Assembly (NCBI GenBank): GCA_964023205.1
Contig: OZ026834.1
Span: forward strand, 34,696,756 to 34,760,755
Reading direction: 5' to 3'
Source: Lutraria lutraria
Taxonomy: Eukaryota; Mollusca; Bivalvia; Venerida; Mactridae
Length of the DNA stretch: 64,000 nt
Of the stretch, positions 1 through 10,720 are shown piece after piece; positions within the stretch are counted from its first letter, which is position 1, and the number at the start of each line of letters is the position of its first letter. The position numbers and the translations under genes are program-made. The notes beneath the pieces are model-generated. The model saw only the letters and a program-made list of their open reading frames with translations, had not been told where the DNA came from and ran no database searches.

Positions 1-321
1 TATAACTGTATCACACCTACATATAACTAACATAACAAAAACGCTTTTCAACTGTAACAAAAACTGTATTTTATGTGAATAAACTCTTGACATAAGATAA
101 TAATTATGTGTCTAAATGTTTCATGTTGCACAATTTGTCTGTTTAAGTCACAACTGTTTTTGTTGCATTTTTAAAAGAATTATTGGGCATACTTTAAACA
201 ACAAGTATTCAATTATTGAAACACTTGCAATCAAGAGAATGTCGATATTTACTTACCTGTCGACAAATCAGTTCGGTTTATTCTATATATTCATTGTATA
301 TATAATTATCCTATAAAACAC

Positions 322-900
322 CAATTTCTTCTACATGGACAAATCTTAGACTCTGTTACCTCTGCTAAATGTCTAGGCTTAGACTTATCATCGGACCTTT
401 CTTTTAACAATCACATAACAAGTATTACAACAAATGCCAACAAAACCCTAGGCTTCATCAAGAGAAACATAATAAAAAATGAAAAAGGCAAAGAACTTGC
501 ATAAAATTCCTTGGTCCGGCCACAGGTTGAATATTGTTCCTCTGTATGATGTCCTTATACAAAATCTAACATACATAAGGTAGAAATGGTCCAGCGTAGA
601 GCGGGACGATGGGTAAAATCTTATTACTTCCCATGTTCTAATGTAACTGCCATGATAGAAGATCTCGGTTGTCGCTCTCTTGAAAACCGTAGATATGATT
701 CAAGACTTATCATGTTCTACAAGATATCCCATAACTTAGTAGCAATCACCCTACCACCCTATATCCAAAAATCAACTAGACTCTCAAGCCATATGCACCC
801 ACTAAGCTTCAGACACGTCTAAGTACCATTTGTTTATAGTAAATACTATCTTCCTTCGTCCCACACTCGTTACTGTTATGGAACAACCTCCCTAGCAATA
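322..900 (+). pseudogene. LINE reverse transcriptase C-terminal remnant (copy A)
   Basis: Reading from 322 gives a LINE ORF2 post-RT segment with the motifs AKCLGLDLSSDLSFNNHI and TLGFIKRNI, followed by LVRPQVEYCSSV and VEMVQRRAGRWV, and then a Leu-rich tail to about 820. These are typical of jockey/CR1-type non-LTR retrotransposons. The polymerase core itself is absent, so the piece is 5'-truncated. It is broken by a stop near 501-503, where copy A differs from copy B, and by a TGA in place of the conserved Trp codon at about 548. Dead element; the exact clade is uncertain. Confidence 0.8.
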
Positions 901-960
901 GTGTTACCTTGCCTACGGTGGACCAGTGCAATGCAGGCGTAACATCAGTAAAATACTAGA

Positions 961-3451
961 CCCAGCATCCTGTTTTTATTCTTTAAATCACCCACACGTT
1001 TAGGTTTTATCCAATCGAATGAATATTTGAATAGTTATATAATGATTGTACATAGAGACTTCATGTTTGTGTGATGATGTGACTGAAATATAATTCTGTC
1101 ATATTCTACATACTTTATGATTCCTTCTTACACCTTGCACCTCACCATGAATTACTTACCAAACCTAACAATGGCTGAGTCATTTATCTCCAGTCTCACT
1201 ATTTCATGATGCCTACTATAGCTCAGATTTTATTCGATTTTAATGTCACTCTCCTTAACAAACCGGTGCGTACCCCCCGCCTGTCTAGTACACTCGCAAG
1301 AGAGGTTGACATTATTAAGAGATAGATATAGATACATCAGCAAGAATGCATTCAGTGTACAGATATACCCATTGTATACACATTACAAGTTAAAAGACCA
1401 TTGACCAAAAAAATCGTAAACACAAATAGTTCCGCGCCTGCTGTTATGAGTATTTATCTTGGTATGGTGTATTGTACATGCCACTGAAAGATTTTGTTTA
1501 CATTTACAATTAGAATGTTCCGTGTCTTTATATCGTTTGAAAAATATCCCCACTAGAAATGACGAGCGGAATTAGCTTGTTATTTAAAACACATGACAAT
1601 TGCATTTACGCTGCAGTATGCATTATTCTAATCTTAAAACGAAAACTACCTTGACTTATATGACTATATGCCTTATTCCTGAAGTAAGCTATTTAATCAA
1701 AGGTATATTAAAATATATACATGCTTATATTTCAATCTATAAAGATTTAATGGTTGAGCTATATTTGACATAATTGTTCTAACAAAGTCTTATATTTTTG
1801 TAGAAACATTACTTATGAAAGGTATTAAACAGTAGACATGAGTGTTTATGAAGTTATCAGACTCTTGCTATGTGATTGCTATTGATATTGACTTAAGAGC
1901 CATAATTAATCTCAGTTCGGAATTTATAGCAATTTGTCCACTTTTGATTAGGTAAAGCGCCATAACCGTGATTTAATAAAAAATACCACTAGTTAGCGGT
2001 AAGATGTTTTATAACGCCGAATTATTAAAATTTCTATAAATTTTGATCCATTGGATGCAATGCAGTGTATTCAGCCTTCCGAGACGTTTTACTAGTCTGT
2101 GAGTATATTTCCCTTTGGTTCACAGTCACGAGAAATGTAATTCCCTATTTCTTGACATTTAACAACAGTATCGACGAAGTCATTTTAAATCACAATAAAT
2201 GTCAAACCTTAAAGAAAACCACAAGTATGTTTAATGGAAACCTAGGGCGTGAAGAAAAAAGTCCATGGTTACCACCAAACAAACAGACTAACTTTTCTGC
2301 CTATCCTGCACTTATTTTTGGACTTGGTAAATTTGTGTTCATGCGCTTGTATTTTCACATTACCTATATCACGGAACCTACATTTTTAGAATGTTTATGG
2401 TAACATATTTATTTTCGCCTGATGGGGGTTGGACCTTTTAGCCCGAACAAAGTATTTGTTAAACTTCTCGAGGTTATTACTATAGATGAATTCTTCATTA
2501 TTATGATATTGTCAGAATTCTATCAATCTAGCATTGATGTAGAGTATTGACATCAATTATAGTTATATTTATCTACTAAATATTGATTTAAAATTAATGA
2601 ATTATTTATAAATGCTATTCACCTTTCTTTCTAGAAGTATAAAGCTGTGTTTGTACATATCAATTAGCCTGTGATAATGTTGATGTAACACTCTTGAACT
2701 AATCTGTCAAATCTCACATCACCGGAAGTTCAACTTCATTTGGTAGCCTTTGAAAACGTTAAATGAACTTTGACCTTTTTCATTTATAAGTCCATGATTG
2801 TATGTTGCTAATCATATCTCCGGACGATTTACAGGCCGAATGTACCGTTTTCTTCTTGTTCTTGAGTATTGAAACAACAGAAAAGGTGCGTAATACACTT
2901 GTTTAATACATAACGACTTTTATTGCTGCACTTGTATATCATATTTCTTTTGTATTTATATGGTGATTTATGTAGGTGCAAAATGAATACATAATTACAA
3001 ACGTTTTTTGAGGATGGAAAAAACTTCAAAATTTCTCCATCACGTAATTTTACCCAAAAAAATGAGATAAAGTATACTTTCTTCAATGTCAATTTTCTCA
3101 TTGGCTATTAATGTCGTTAACAGCCAACAGCTAGTGTCAGCGATTTTTACAGCTCTAATACGGTAGAGAATTACCCAGGCGTACACTTTGATAGAACCAC
3201 ACGCAAAATTTATAAAGTCAACTGGAAAGTATCCTAAAAATATATATCATTTTTTTCTGGTACCGGGTGGGATTCGATTTGACAGAGATGAGGTGCATTC
3301 ACGGAGGACCTTTTTTAATGTCAAGAAAATTGAGGGCACATATTTTTTAAGAAACAAACTGCGTGGTTTTCTATTATATCTTTGCCTGTCTGAGTCAAAG
3401 TTGTACACGGTATATACATCTTGCAGGGTAGATATCCCAGGAAGAATCGAA
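961..3451. other. Gene-free stretch upstream of receptor pseudogene (copy A)
   Basis: No recognisable gene. A 112-codon open frame at 2065-2403 is open in both copies with one residue changed, but has no recognisable domain. The stretch 2,920-3,125 differs from copy B more than its surroundings, with several substitutions, a 12-bp indel and a rearranged few bases near 3,115. A T/A-rich tract ending in TTGCAG at 3421-3426 could be a splice acceptor for a 5'UTR exon of the receptor gene. Confidence 0.5.
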
Positions 3452-4719
3452 ATGAAAACACTGATGTTATCAACGTTTGCTCTTCTGTTCCTCTTTATGG
3501 GGAGGGTTGGCGGTTACTTGACGGAAGATGTCAATCGTCTATTGGACGATAAACTTGAAGGTTATAACAAGGATATTAGACCAGTCAGGAATCATGACAT
3601 TACTACAAGATTAATGGTATACATGAATTTGATTTCAATAGTCAAGTTTGACGAAGTGAACCAACAACTAGTTGTGTCAACAATTATGCAACTTGAATGG
3701 CGTGACGAATTCATAAGTTGGAAACCACACGAATACGGCGGTATCACGAATTTTACAACGAATAGCCGACATTTTTGGATTCCATCAATGGTATTGATAA
3801 ACAGTGTAAAGAATTTGAAAAAGATTGGAGACGGTTGGTTAGATTTACGTTTAACATCAGAAGGACGCATGTCGTATTCCCCAGCAGAAATATTTGCAGC
3901 AATCTGCGACACAGATGTTACATATTTTCCTTTGATGTTCACAAGTGTTATTTAAATTTCGTGGTCTGGGGAAAGCCCAGTAATGAAGTAGAATTACAAA
4001 CTGCACGAAATCATATCAGTACTCAATACTTCCATGAGCATGGTGGCTGGACATTAGAAAACTCCCATATGGGTATCGAATCTGTCCCAGGGAGTTGGGA
4101 AACATACTTACACATAAATGTTCATTTACGCCGGAAACCGCGATTTGTAATTGTTAACATGTTGCTACCTATTTTATTTATGACCTTATTAAACATTTTT
4201 ACATTTATTACACCAACCGAAAGTGGTGAGAGAGTCGTGTTCAGTATAACAATATTGTTAGCCATTGCGGTGTTTCTTACGCTCGTTGTAGACGATATGC
4301 CGAATGTATCAACTCCTATGGCAATATTTGGTTACTATCTGGTAGGAGTATTAGTTTTGAGTTGTAGTATTACCGTTACGACACTGATCAGCCTTAGGAT
4401 TTTTCATAAAAATGAGAAAGAAAAGATAGGTCCATTTTGGAAAGTTTTTGTCTAGATATTTTTTCGAAAAGGATCTCGAGTACACCCCGATGAACTCGTT
4501 AGAGACGGAATTGGAATGTCTGATGAAAGCAAACCAAAGCACGAAGTAGAATCCACAGAAACTCCCGTAGATTTGACTAATGGTGATTCATCTTCCAATG
4601 ATGTCTCATGGGAAAGTATAAGTCGAATGTTCGACAGAGTTTGCTTGGTCGCTTCATTAACAATTCTCATTTTGTCGACTGTCGCGTTCTTTTCCATAGT
4701 GTGCACGTATTCCTCATAA
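3452..4719 (+). pseudogene. Cys-loop ligand-gated ion channel (nAChR-type), frameshifted, copy A
   Basis: Single-exon gene for a pentameric receptor subunit of about 422 residues if the broken frame is bridged. A Met at 3452 opens a hydrophobic signal peptide. The extracellular domain has FWIPSMVLINS. The Cys-loop begins at Cys 3905-3907 and closes at Cys 3946-3948 with only 38 nt between, where the family's 13 residues need 39; a T is missing in the run near 3928-3934, so the first frame stops at 3955 and the rest lies one frame over. TM1 (VNMLLPILFMTLLNIF), a TM2 with SGERV at its start and LLAIAVF, TM3 and a terminal TM4 are all present. The Glu before TM2 is typical of cation channels. 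No vicinal Cys pair is seen in loop C, so it is not a classical alpha subunit. A further TAG at 4453-4455, unique to this copy, cuts the TM3-TM4 loop. Intronless receptor copies are known in bivalves; a retrocopy pseudogene is the likeliest reading. Confidence 0.88.
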
Positions 4720-5959
4720 AGTCCACTGCATACCTAAGTCGCGAGTGGAGCACTGAATTGGTAAAACTAAAACACGGAGGTCTGACAACTAAATATGAAG
4801 CTGCTTTCTCTGTAGTACCAGAGGAGACCATACGGGTCATGGGCAAGTAGATATTCAATGCTTACAAACAATATATTCGTATTCCCATGGCGTACTCGTG
4901 AGGAATGTGCTTCAAGTTTTGTTTATGCGGTTGATGATGGGATATTGGGTTTCTCACCGGGTACCAATTTCATAACTTAATTACTTGTTGAATGTTGTTG
5001 TATTGTACATAACTTTGTGATACCATTGGATGCTGCATATAGGATGACTGTTATGTTTGATTTCGTATTGATACTCAAGCACAGGACTTTGTTTATGTTG
5101 TATGGCAAGTTGGGATATTGGGTCCCACAATACAATTTTGTTTGGAATATAAACTGTATATAGGTATATAATTATGTATCAGTTACAAATCAAGGCTTAT
5201 AGTGACTTTTGACATTTATGATGACTTGTTGTAACTATAGTAATACATTTATTCATGATAACCAAGTGCATGTTGTGTATAAGTGATATACAATTTGATA
5301 AGATCCTGACGGCTTATCGTGACTTATGATGGGTTGTTGTAACTATGGTAACAAAATATTGTATATTAGTCAGTTAGCCTGGGTCATATCAGGTATCATG
5401 TCATTGTTTGTGTATATTTCAAGATTTTAGTATTTCTTTTACTGTCAATAATGAATAATCGTGAAGTTCTGCTAAAATGTTTATCACTTTATAAGGATGG
5501 GGTTACTTCAAATACTTCTAGGTTTAGAGTTGTTTGCAATATATGGCATATAAATGGAACCCCATCTTCACAGATACATGTATTATTAAATGTATATTCA
5601 TAAATAAACATTTATTGACAGATACATACATGTAGTTCTATGTAAGTCCCGGTGCACAGGGACATGAAATGTTCATCAAATTCTCCTTTAATTCTTTAAG
5701 GTTTTATCTAACACTTGTAAACTTCGTTCCTGACAGTACTCTCAGTGCTTTGATTATATAAGTTTTATATCTCGAATATACATACACACAGTTAACGCAC
5801 AGAGTTAGTATCTTATGATTTAGCTTTATATGATCAAGTCTTGTTTTTATATTGATCTGAAACGCAATGAGGATTTTACAGAACGAGGAACAACACACAA
5901 TAACTCAAAACGTGAGTATTTATTTCCACCGAATATACATATCTCACATATGATGACAA
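4720..5959. other. Receptor 3' flank with degenerate tandem repeats (copy A)
   Basis: No gene seen. Contains diverged internal repeats: GGGATATTGGGT occurs at about 4938 and 5111, and a block reading roughly GGCTTATnGTGACTT...TTGTTGTAACTATnGTAA occurs at about 5193 and 5310. Copy B keeps a longer form of the second unit near 50,040. AATAAA at 5603-5608 could be a polyadenylation signal for the receptor ancestor. Confidence 0.45.
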
Positions 5960-5964
5960 ACAGG

Positions 5965-6180
5965 AGTATATATAGCAAGCAGTGCTCCTAAAAGGAGACT
6001 ACGTTAGCTCCTGCGCTCCTGAAGGAGACCACAGTAGCACCTGTGCTCCTTCCTACAATGGAGCAATACATAAAAAAGTAAACATGAAAGGAGTAATGAA
6101 TATGACAACGAATGAAAGGAGTAATGAATGAAATATGGGTGAAAGGAGTAACGAATGGACCGTGAATACAAGGAGCATAA
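5965..6180. repeat. AGGAG/CTCCT cluster (copy A)
   Basis: About 200 bp packed with AGGAG or its complement. The first half has small hairpins (CTCCT-aaa-AGGAG, CTCCT-ga-AGGAG); the second half has a loose repeat around GAAAGGAGTAATGAATG. Not a known family to me; also present in copy B. Confidence 0.6.
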
Positions 6181-6405
6181 ACGCAAATATGTTACAGATC
6201 TATATATCTGCATGTTTTATTTTTAGTTTCGATTTATTCTGTATGTTTATATGTGAACAAATTAATATTATCATAATTATCATTATATTATCAATAATGC
6301 AGACCATTAAAATGTGTGCATGATTAAATCTAAAGGTTAATGATGTCAAATGCACAGACGGTTTGCAGGTATGCCGGACAAATGATCATCTATAATGAAT
6401 ATAAG

Positions 6406-6555
6406 AATCCACCATGAGCTTCTATGTAGGATAAGGATATCTCACCCAAGGGGTCGGATTTTAACCAGGGACGAGGCTTGCCGAGTTCCCTGGTTAAAAT
6501 TCCGACCCCGAGGGTGAGATATCCTTATCCTACATAGACTGTCTCATGATGGATT
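6406..6555. mobile_element. Long fold-back (hairpin) element, copy A
   Basis: Near-perfect inverted repeat. The arm starting TCTATGTAGGATAAGGATAT at 6421 pairs with the arm ending in TACATAGA at 6538, through inner pairs GGGGTCGGA/TCCGACCCC and TTAACCAGGGA/TCCCTGGTTAA around a loop of about 16 nt. A weaker outer pairing (AATCCAcCATGAG with CTCATGaTGGATT) carries the symmetry to 6406 and 6555. No coding capacity; a MITE or a fold-back terminal structure. Confidence 0.8.
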
Positions 6556-7330
6556 ATTTTTCTCCCACTCATTTTGAGAAAATACAAAACCCTCATGACA
6601 ACATCGACAAAATTGGTAAAAATCTACTTTTTTACCTTATCGTTTATCACATTCAAAAGTTGCACAGCTGAAGAGAACGGTATTATAAAGTACATACTAA
6701 AAGTATGTACCAAACAATTTCCCCGCGTACAGCCTTCTCCAGTGTGGTTGAATTAATTTACAGTTTAAAAATGTGAAGGTCGCATTTCGTCACCACGAGT
6801 GTATGAATACACAAAGTGTAAACAAATATTGAATAAACGACAATGTAAACAATATACATTTATTGTGTAACTATTTATGCCATGAGACACATCCAATAAA
6901 ACAGTATTTAAATCAATAAAACAACATGTGTTTTGAATATTGAACAGTTAACTGCAACAGTTAGGAACTATTTGATAACGCGACAGTCTTCTTCACTATG
7001 AATGCGTAACAAGTCACAAAAGTTTAACGGGCGTGCGACTTTCACTCAGAATCAGAGTCGCTTGACACAATTATTCTTCGTCGTTTCGGATTAGGTTGAC
7101 TGTAGTTCAGTATTGAAGTTAATGTTAAATGTGCAGTTCTTCATCATACTGCCGGCGAACATGCCTTCAACGACACTTGTGTTTTATTTTTATTTTACAA
7201 GACTGATTGTGAACGCATGTTTGGACGAACCTGCATTTCTCTCGGCCTAGATGGAGAACGAACTTGTTCACGATGTAATTCAACCTGATTCATTGGATCA
7301 ATAGAGCTTGTGGAGGGTGGATACGTAATA

Positions 7331-7545
7331 CTGAAAACTATCTTACATGAGTAAAAGTGGGAGAATATAAAAATCCACTAATGCGTGTTTACTATGCAGA
7401 CGTAGTAGTAGTAAAAGTAGTCCCGTGAAGGTCGGAATGGATTCACGTGCGGTGGTCGCTCATGTAAGAAAGATGTTGCTAATGTAAGATAGGATTTTCT
7501 TATATGAGCTGAAAACCTGTCTTACATGAGTAAAAGTGGCACTAG
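7331..7545. repeat. Repeated TCTTACATGAGTAAAAGTGG blocks (copy A)
   Basis: The block CTGAAAAC..TCTTACATGAG followed by TAAAAGTGG occurs at 7331 and again at about 7511, with an inverted relative (GCTCATGTAAGA) between. Reading the first block's downstream bases in reverse complement resembles the outer edge of the hairpin at about 6543-6570 (GGATTnTTTnCTCCCACT), so this may be the other end of one larger inverted-repeat element spanning about 6.4-7.5 kb. Confidence 0.5.
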
Positions 7546-7596
7546 AACTACACAAACGTTATGTCTGTAAGATTTCACGCCATGGGTTTTCTGTTC

Positions 7597-7757
7597 GTTG
7601 GACCAACGGTGGTCAAACATTGATATTCATGTCCATTTTCTTCTTTGTTGGGCCACTGTTGGCACAACGTATGATTTTAGTTTATTACTTTTCATAAATG
7701 ACCCAACGTTGGGCAAATCAAGATTTGCCGCCCACGGATATTCGTCGTTGGTCCAAC
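7597..7757. mobile_element. Small GTTGG-palindrome MITE, copy A
   Basis: 161-bp block bounded by GTTGGACCAACG at the left and CGTTGGTCCAAC at the right. Each end is itself a palindrome and the two are mutual inverted repeats. Inside are GTTGGGCCAC, ACCCAACGTTGGGC and the hairpin GCAAATCAAGATTTGC. Confidence 0.65.
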
Positions 7758-8142
7758 TGAGTCTTTCTATCTGGGATGTGTTTGTTAATCAGACTTACTT
7801 CCGATGTTGACAAAAAATACACATTAATTAAAGTCTTGTCTTACAAACTTAGTCTAATAATTACATTTCCCTAACGCGATGTCAAAAATCAAATTAGAAT
7901 TGTTCTTCCGGTTTGAGTTATCATGATTTTAAATCTCTCCACGCACACCCTTACTGCTAAGACGTCTATGATATTTAACGCAGTCTTCCATTAAATTCTC
8001 TCAATTAGACATTTTGTAAAGTAATGTTAATTGGTTCAAACATACATGTACTAGAAATGATACATCCGTCAAGATAAAACATATATCTTTTAACACTCCC
8101 GGCCATGAATTCATACTGCATAAAATTGATTTTATTCTGATA

Positions 8143-8240
8143 TGACGTTCTGTCAAATCCTACGCTTGGTGACGTAGACGTCGTCGTCCAATCAGAAATG
8201 AGATGACGTCCATTTGTCGTTGCTATAGGCGTCATTGCGT
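8143..8240 (+). promoter_or_regulatory. CRE-rich promoter with CCAAT box (copy A)
   Basis: Directly upstream of the ATG at 8281 lie three TGACGT cores (8143, 8170, 8204), a further GACGTC next to the second, a GCGTCA at about 8229, and a CCAAT box at 8188-8192. This spacing resembles a TATA-less, CREB/ATF-type promoter with a short 5' leader. Function is inferred from motif density only. Confidence 0.55.
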
Positions 8241-8280
8241 TCATGCTAGAACATAGAAACCCCGAATTACGCATGGCGCG

Positions 8281-9438
8281 ATGGAAAATACATTAGTAAA
8301 CAAGACTGACGTGGATGAAACTCTTCCAAAAAGAATTGGAGGACTATATACACAAGACAGTCAAGGTAATATTGTAAAATCAGGAAGTACTGGAGAAGCA
8401 AATGAAAATTCTGATTCTAACATTCAGCAAAATGATAATGACACGTCTATTGCTGGACCGTCGATTGATGTTTTTTCGCCTTCGTCATCTCGAGCATGTT
8501 TATCTTCATCAACGATTGATACACTAAAAGATGCTGATGACAAAAACGCAAATGGACGCATTTATACAATAGACAGCGATGTTTCGCTTTCATCACCACG
8601 GACATGTTTATCTTCAACAACTATTGATTCATTAAAAGATGCTGATGATCTGCTAAATGAGTTAGATGCTATATTACCATCTACTTACAAAGGCATTACT
8701 GAACACACTACTTCGGATAATCATATTGAGAAAACAAACACATTTAGAACTGCACAAAAGAATGACAACAAACACGAGGATGAGAGCAAAACAGGAAATT
8801 CGGACATGGACAAAATTGATAGCAGAACAAAGCAGATAAATAATGCTGATGTTAACATAGATGAAACTGTGAAAGATTCTGCCGAGAGAGAAGGTGGTGT
8901 TTCCCAAATCAGAAATGATGTCCGTCTTGAAAATGGCACAGTTTGTGAGGAAGTCAATATCAAAAAAGGTATACTAAAAGTAGCATCCTTAATAATAAGT
9001 ATTCCTTTAGTCGATTTGGTAACATCAGGATATCAGGAAGCAGTGCCAACATTACCTGGTGAAGTTATCAAAGCATCAGGTAAAAATGAAAGAGTTATTA
9101 GTAACAAGATAACAGTAATAGATAATGATGATGTTGGTGAAATAAGAGAAAAGAAAAGGAAGAAGAAAACTAGGAAAGAACTTTTCTGTGGATGTTTTTG
9201 GAGAGAGAGAAAACCCGAAGTAGAGTCTGTATGTGGAATTAAACAATCAGTGAAAGATGCAGTAGTTGTTAAGAAAGAGAAAGTGGTACATGACAAAGTG
9301 GGATATTTTGACAATGAATCAAAACAAGCTGATTCATTCTTACATTTTGAAGCATTTGATGAAAACAGAGAAAATTGTTTCAGAAGATTCTGGAGGAGGT
9401 TGAGAGGTCGCGAAAGGAGAGACAATAGTTGTCTTTAG
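8281..9438 (+). CDS. Unrecognised 385-residue basic, Cys-containing protein (copy A)
   Basis: Single open frame from the first ATG after the CRE-rich promoter; it also opens right after a GC-richer leader, which supports this start. No domain recognised. Residues about 1-130 are Ser/Thr/Asp-rich and contain a tandem motif: SSSRACLSSSTIDTLKDADD, then about 40 residues later SSPRTCLSSTTIDSLKDADD. The middle is charged and probably disordered. The C-terminal third has a polybasic run (REKKRKKKTRK) leading into LFCGCFWRERK, and the end has ENCFRRFWRRLRGRERR; the two CF(x)W-basic elements look like a repeated module and could bind membranes or nucleic acid (inference). No signal peptide or clear TM segment. 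AATAAA at 9628-9633 is a likely polyadenylation signal. Copy B carries a frameshift, and the three substitutions between copies are all missense, so constraint is not demonstrated. Confidence 0.6.
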   Translation: MENTLVNKTDVDETLPKRIGGLYTQDSQGNIVKSGSTGEANENSDSNIQQNDNDTSIAGPSIDVFSPSSSRACLSSSTIDTLKDADDKNANGRIYTIDSDVSLSSPRTCLSSTTIDSLKDADDLLNELDAILPSTYKGITEHTTSDNHIEKTNTFRTAQKNDNKHEDESKTGNSDMDKIDSRTKQINNADVNIDETVKDSAEREGGVSQIRNDVRLENGTVCEEVNIKKGILKVASLIISIPLVDLVTSGYQEAVPTLPGEVIKASGKNERVISNKITVIDNDDVGEIREKKRKKKTRKELFCGCFWRERKPEVESVCGIKQSVKDAVVVKKEKVVHDKVGYFDNESKQADSFLHFEAFDENRENCFRRFWRRLRGRERRDNSCL

Positions 9439-9639
9439 TAATAACTGATATATAACGTACATTACTTTCACATATTGGATGGAAGAATAATTTATCAATC
9501 GATATATCGATAAAATGTGTGTTTTTAATTGAATGTTGATGTGTTCGTTATAAAGTGTCCGTCCGTTCGAACAAATGACACCCGAGCGAGCTAAATATGC
9601 GTAAATGTATTTACATGTAAATAATGAAATAAAAAGAAA

Positions 9640-10279
9640 TAATTTGCATCTAATTCTATTTGTGTTTATTGTGGAAAAATGTGTATAAATATAGATCTAT
9701 CAGTGTATCGACTAGTATATCTAATATGATTTAATCAACGTTTTATTTTGTAAGGTCCGATTGGCATTTTATTCCAAAAGCACCGTATTAAACGAGTATT
9801 TGACACCATACTTTCGTCTACTTTTTAAATTGATTTTATGCACGTAAATGCGTATGGCTGACTACTCCATGGAAAACAATGTATATATAGCAATAATAAA
9901 TAAATAAACTTTGATATCAAGGATAAATAGTTCAGGAAAATTTTAATCACATTATTTAAGCACATGACATTCAATAAGGCCTTAAAAGTGTTTGTTTCTC
10001 CATGGTTACACAACCTATCATAATTTTCCACCGCGACCTTAGATTTTTTGCTAGGTCTGAGGGACTGTACACCAATTTTCTCCCCTTTTTACCTCCCCAC
10101 ACACTTTCATGAACAAAAACAGAAACCCCGACATTTTTATGATAATATTAAACAGGATAGTGCAAACAAACAGGAAGACATGACAGTGTTATTCATGATG
10201 CATTGAAAGTCGGTTATTTATGAACTATATGCGGATAATTTCAGTTACTAGACTCTAGTGAGGTTTTATAACGTCCAAC
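9640..10279. other. Gene-free stretch with a diverged interspersed repeat (copy A)
   Basis: No gene seen. The part at about 10,034-10,125 (CTAGGTCTGAGGGACTGTACAC and following C-rich bases) is a diverged relative of about 22,484-22,600, so both belong to one interspersed repeat family. Counterpart in copy B is at about 54,777-54,868. Confidence 0.45.
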
Positions 10280-10720
10280 TCAAAAGTAACACTTAATATC
10301 AGATATGACCACCGCTTGAATTTTTTACTTCAGAGCATCTGAATTAGTGCTTGACTGAGGTTATTGAGGTTTGTGTGCAGGTTGTGACGTCACACTACAC
10401 GTATGTCCAGACTATCGAAGAGGTGCGATTGATGGGGTTCTGATCTGGAGCTAAGCGGGCCAGTCATCATAGAAATCAATATTATTGGACCTGAGAAGCT
10501 GTACTGTGTATGGCTTGTGGCATTGTCATGTAGAAATATTGATATGTTGGTGTTGTTGTGCGTACGTGAGGCGTGCGAAAGCCATTGCGGTAACCATGGG
10601 CATTCAATTTGCCATCATCCACAACAAATGGTGAACCATAATTATGACCATGGGAAATAGAATCCCAGGCTATACCAGAAGTCCTACACCCCCGCCCCCA
10701 TACATTCTTGTTCAACAAAC
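10280..10720 (-). pseudogene. Tc1/mariner-like transposase remnant (copy A)
   Basis: On the minus strand, pieces of a Tc1-type DDE transposase can be read in order: VWG, then GIAWDSISHGHNYGSPFVVDDG, then HDNATSH-like residues, then IDFYDDWPA, NPI, FDSLDIRV and, near the end, SGGHI before the stop region at about 10,300. Several stops and frame changes separate them. The order and spacing match the C-terminal two thirds of Tc1 transposases. Dead copy; terminal repeats were not identified. Confidence 0.75.

Noticed and set aside
2065..2403. 112-codon open frame, open in both copies
   Set aside because: No domain, no promoter or splice context; conservation between copies only reflects the recent duplication.
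2829..3101. 90-codon minus-strand frame upstream of the receptor
   Set aside because: Not preserved in copy B because of small indels; no recognisable content.
3905..3955. Programmed ribosomal frameshift as an explanation of the receptor break
   Set aside because: No slippery heptamer and no reason for such a site in the Cys-loop; a deletion fits exactly.
9033..9425. 130-codon minus-strand frame inside the 385-residue gene, also open in copy B
   Set aside because: Low-complexity Phe/Leu/Ser translation of the antisense of Lys/Glu-rich codons; no independent evidence.
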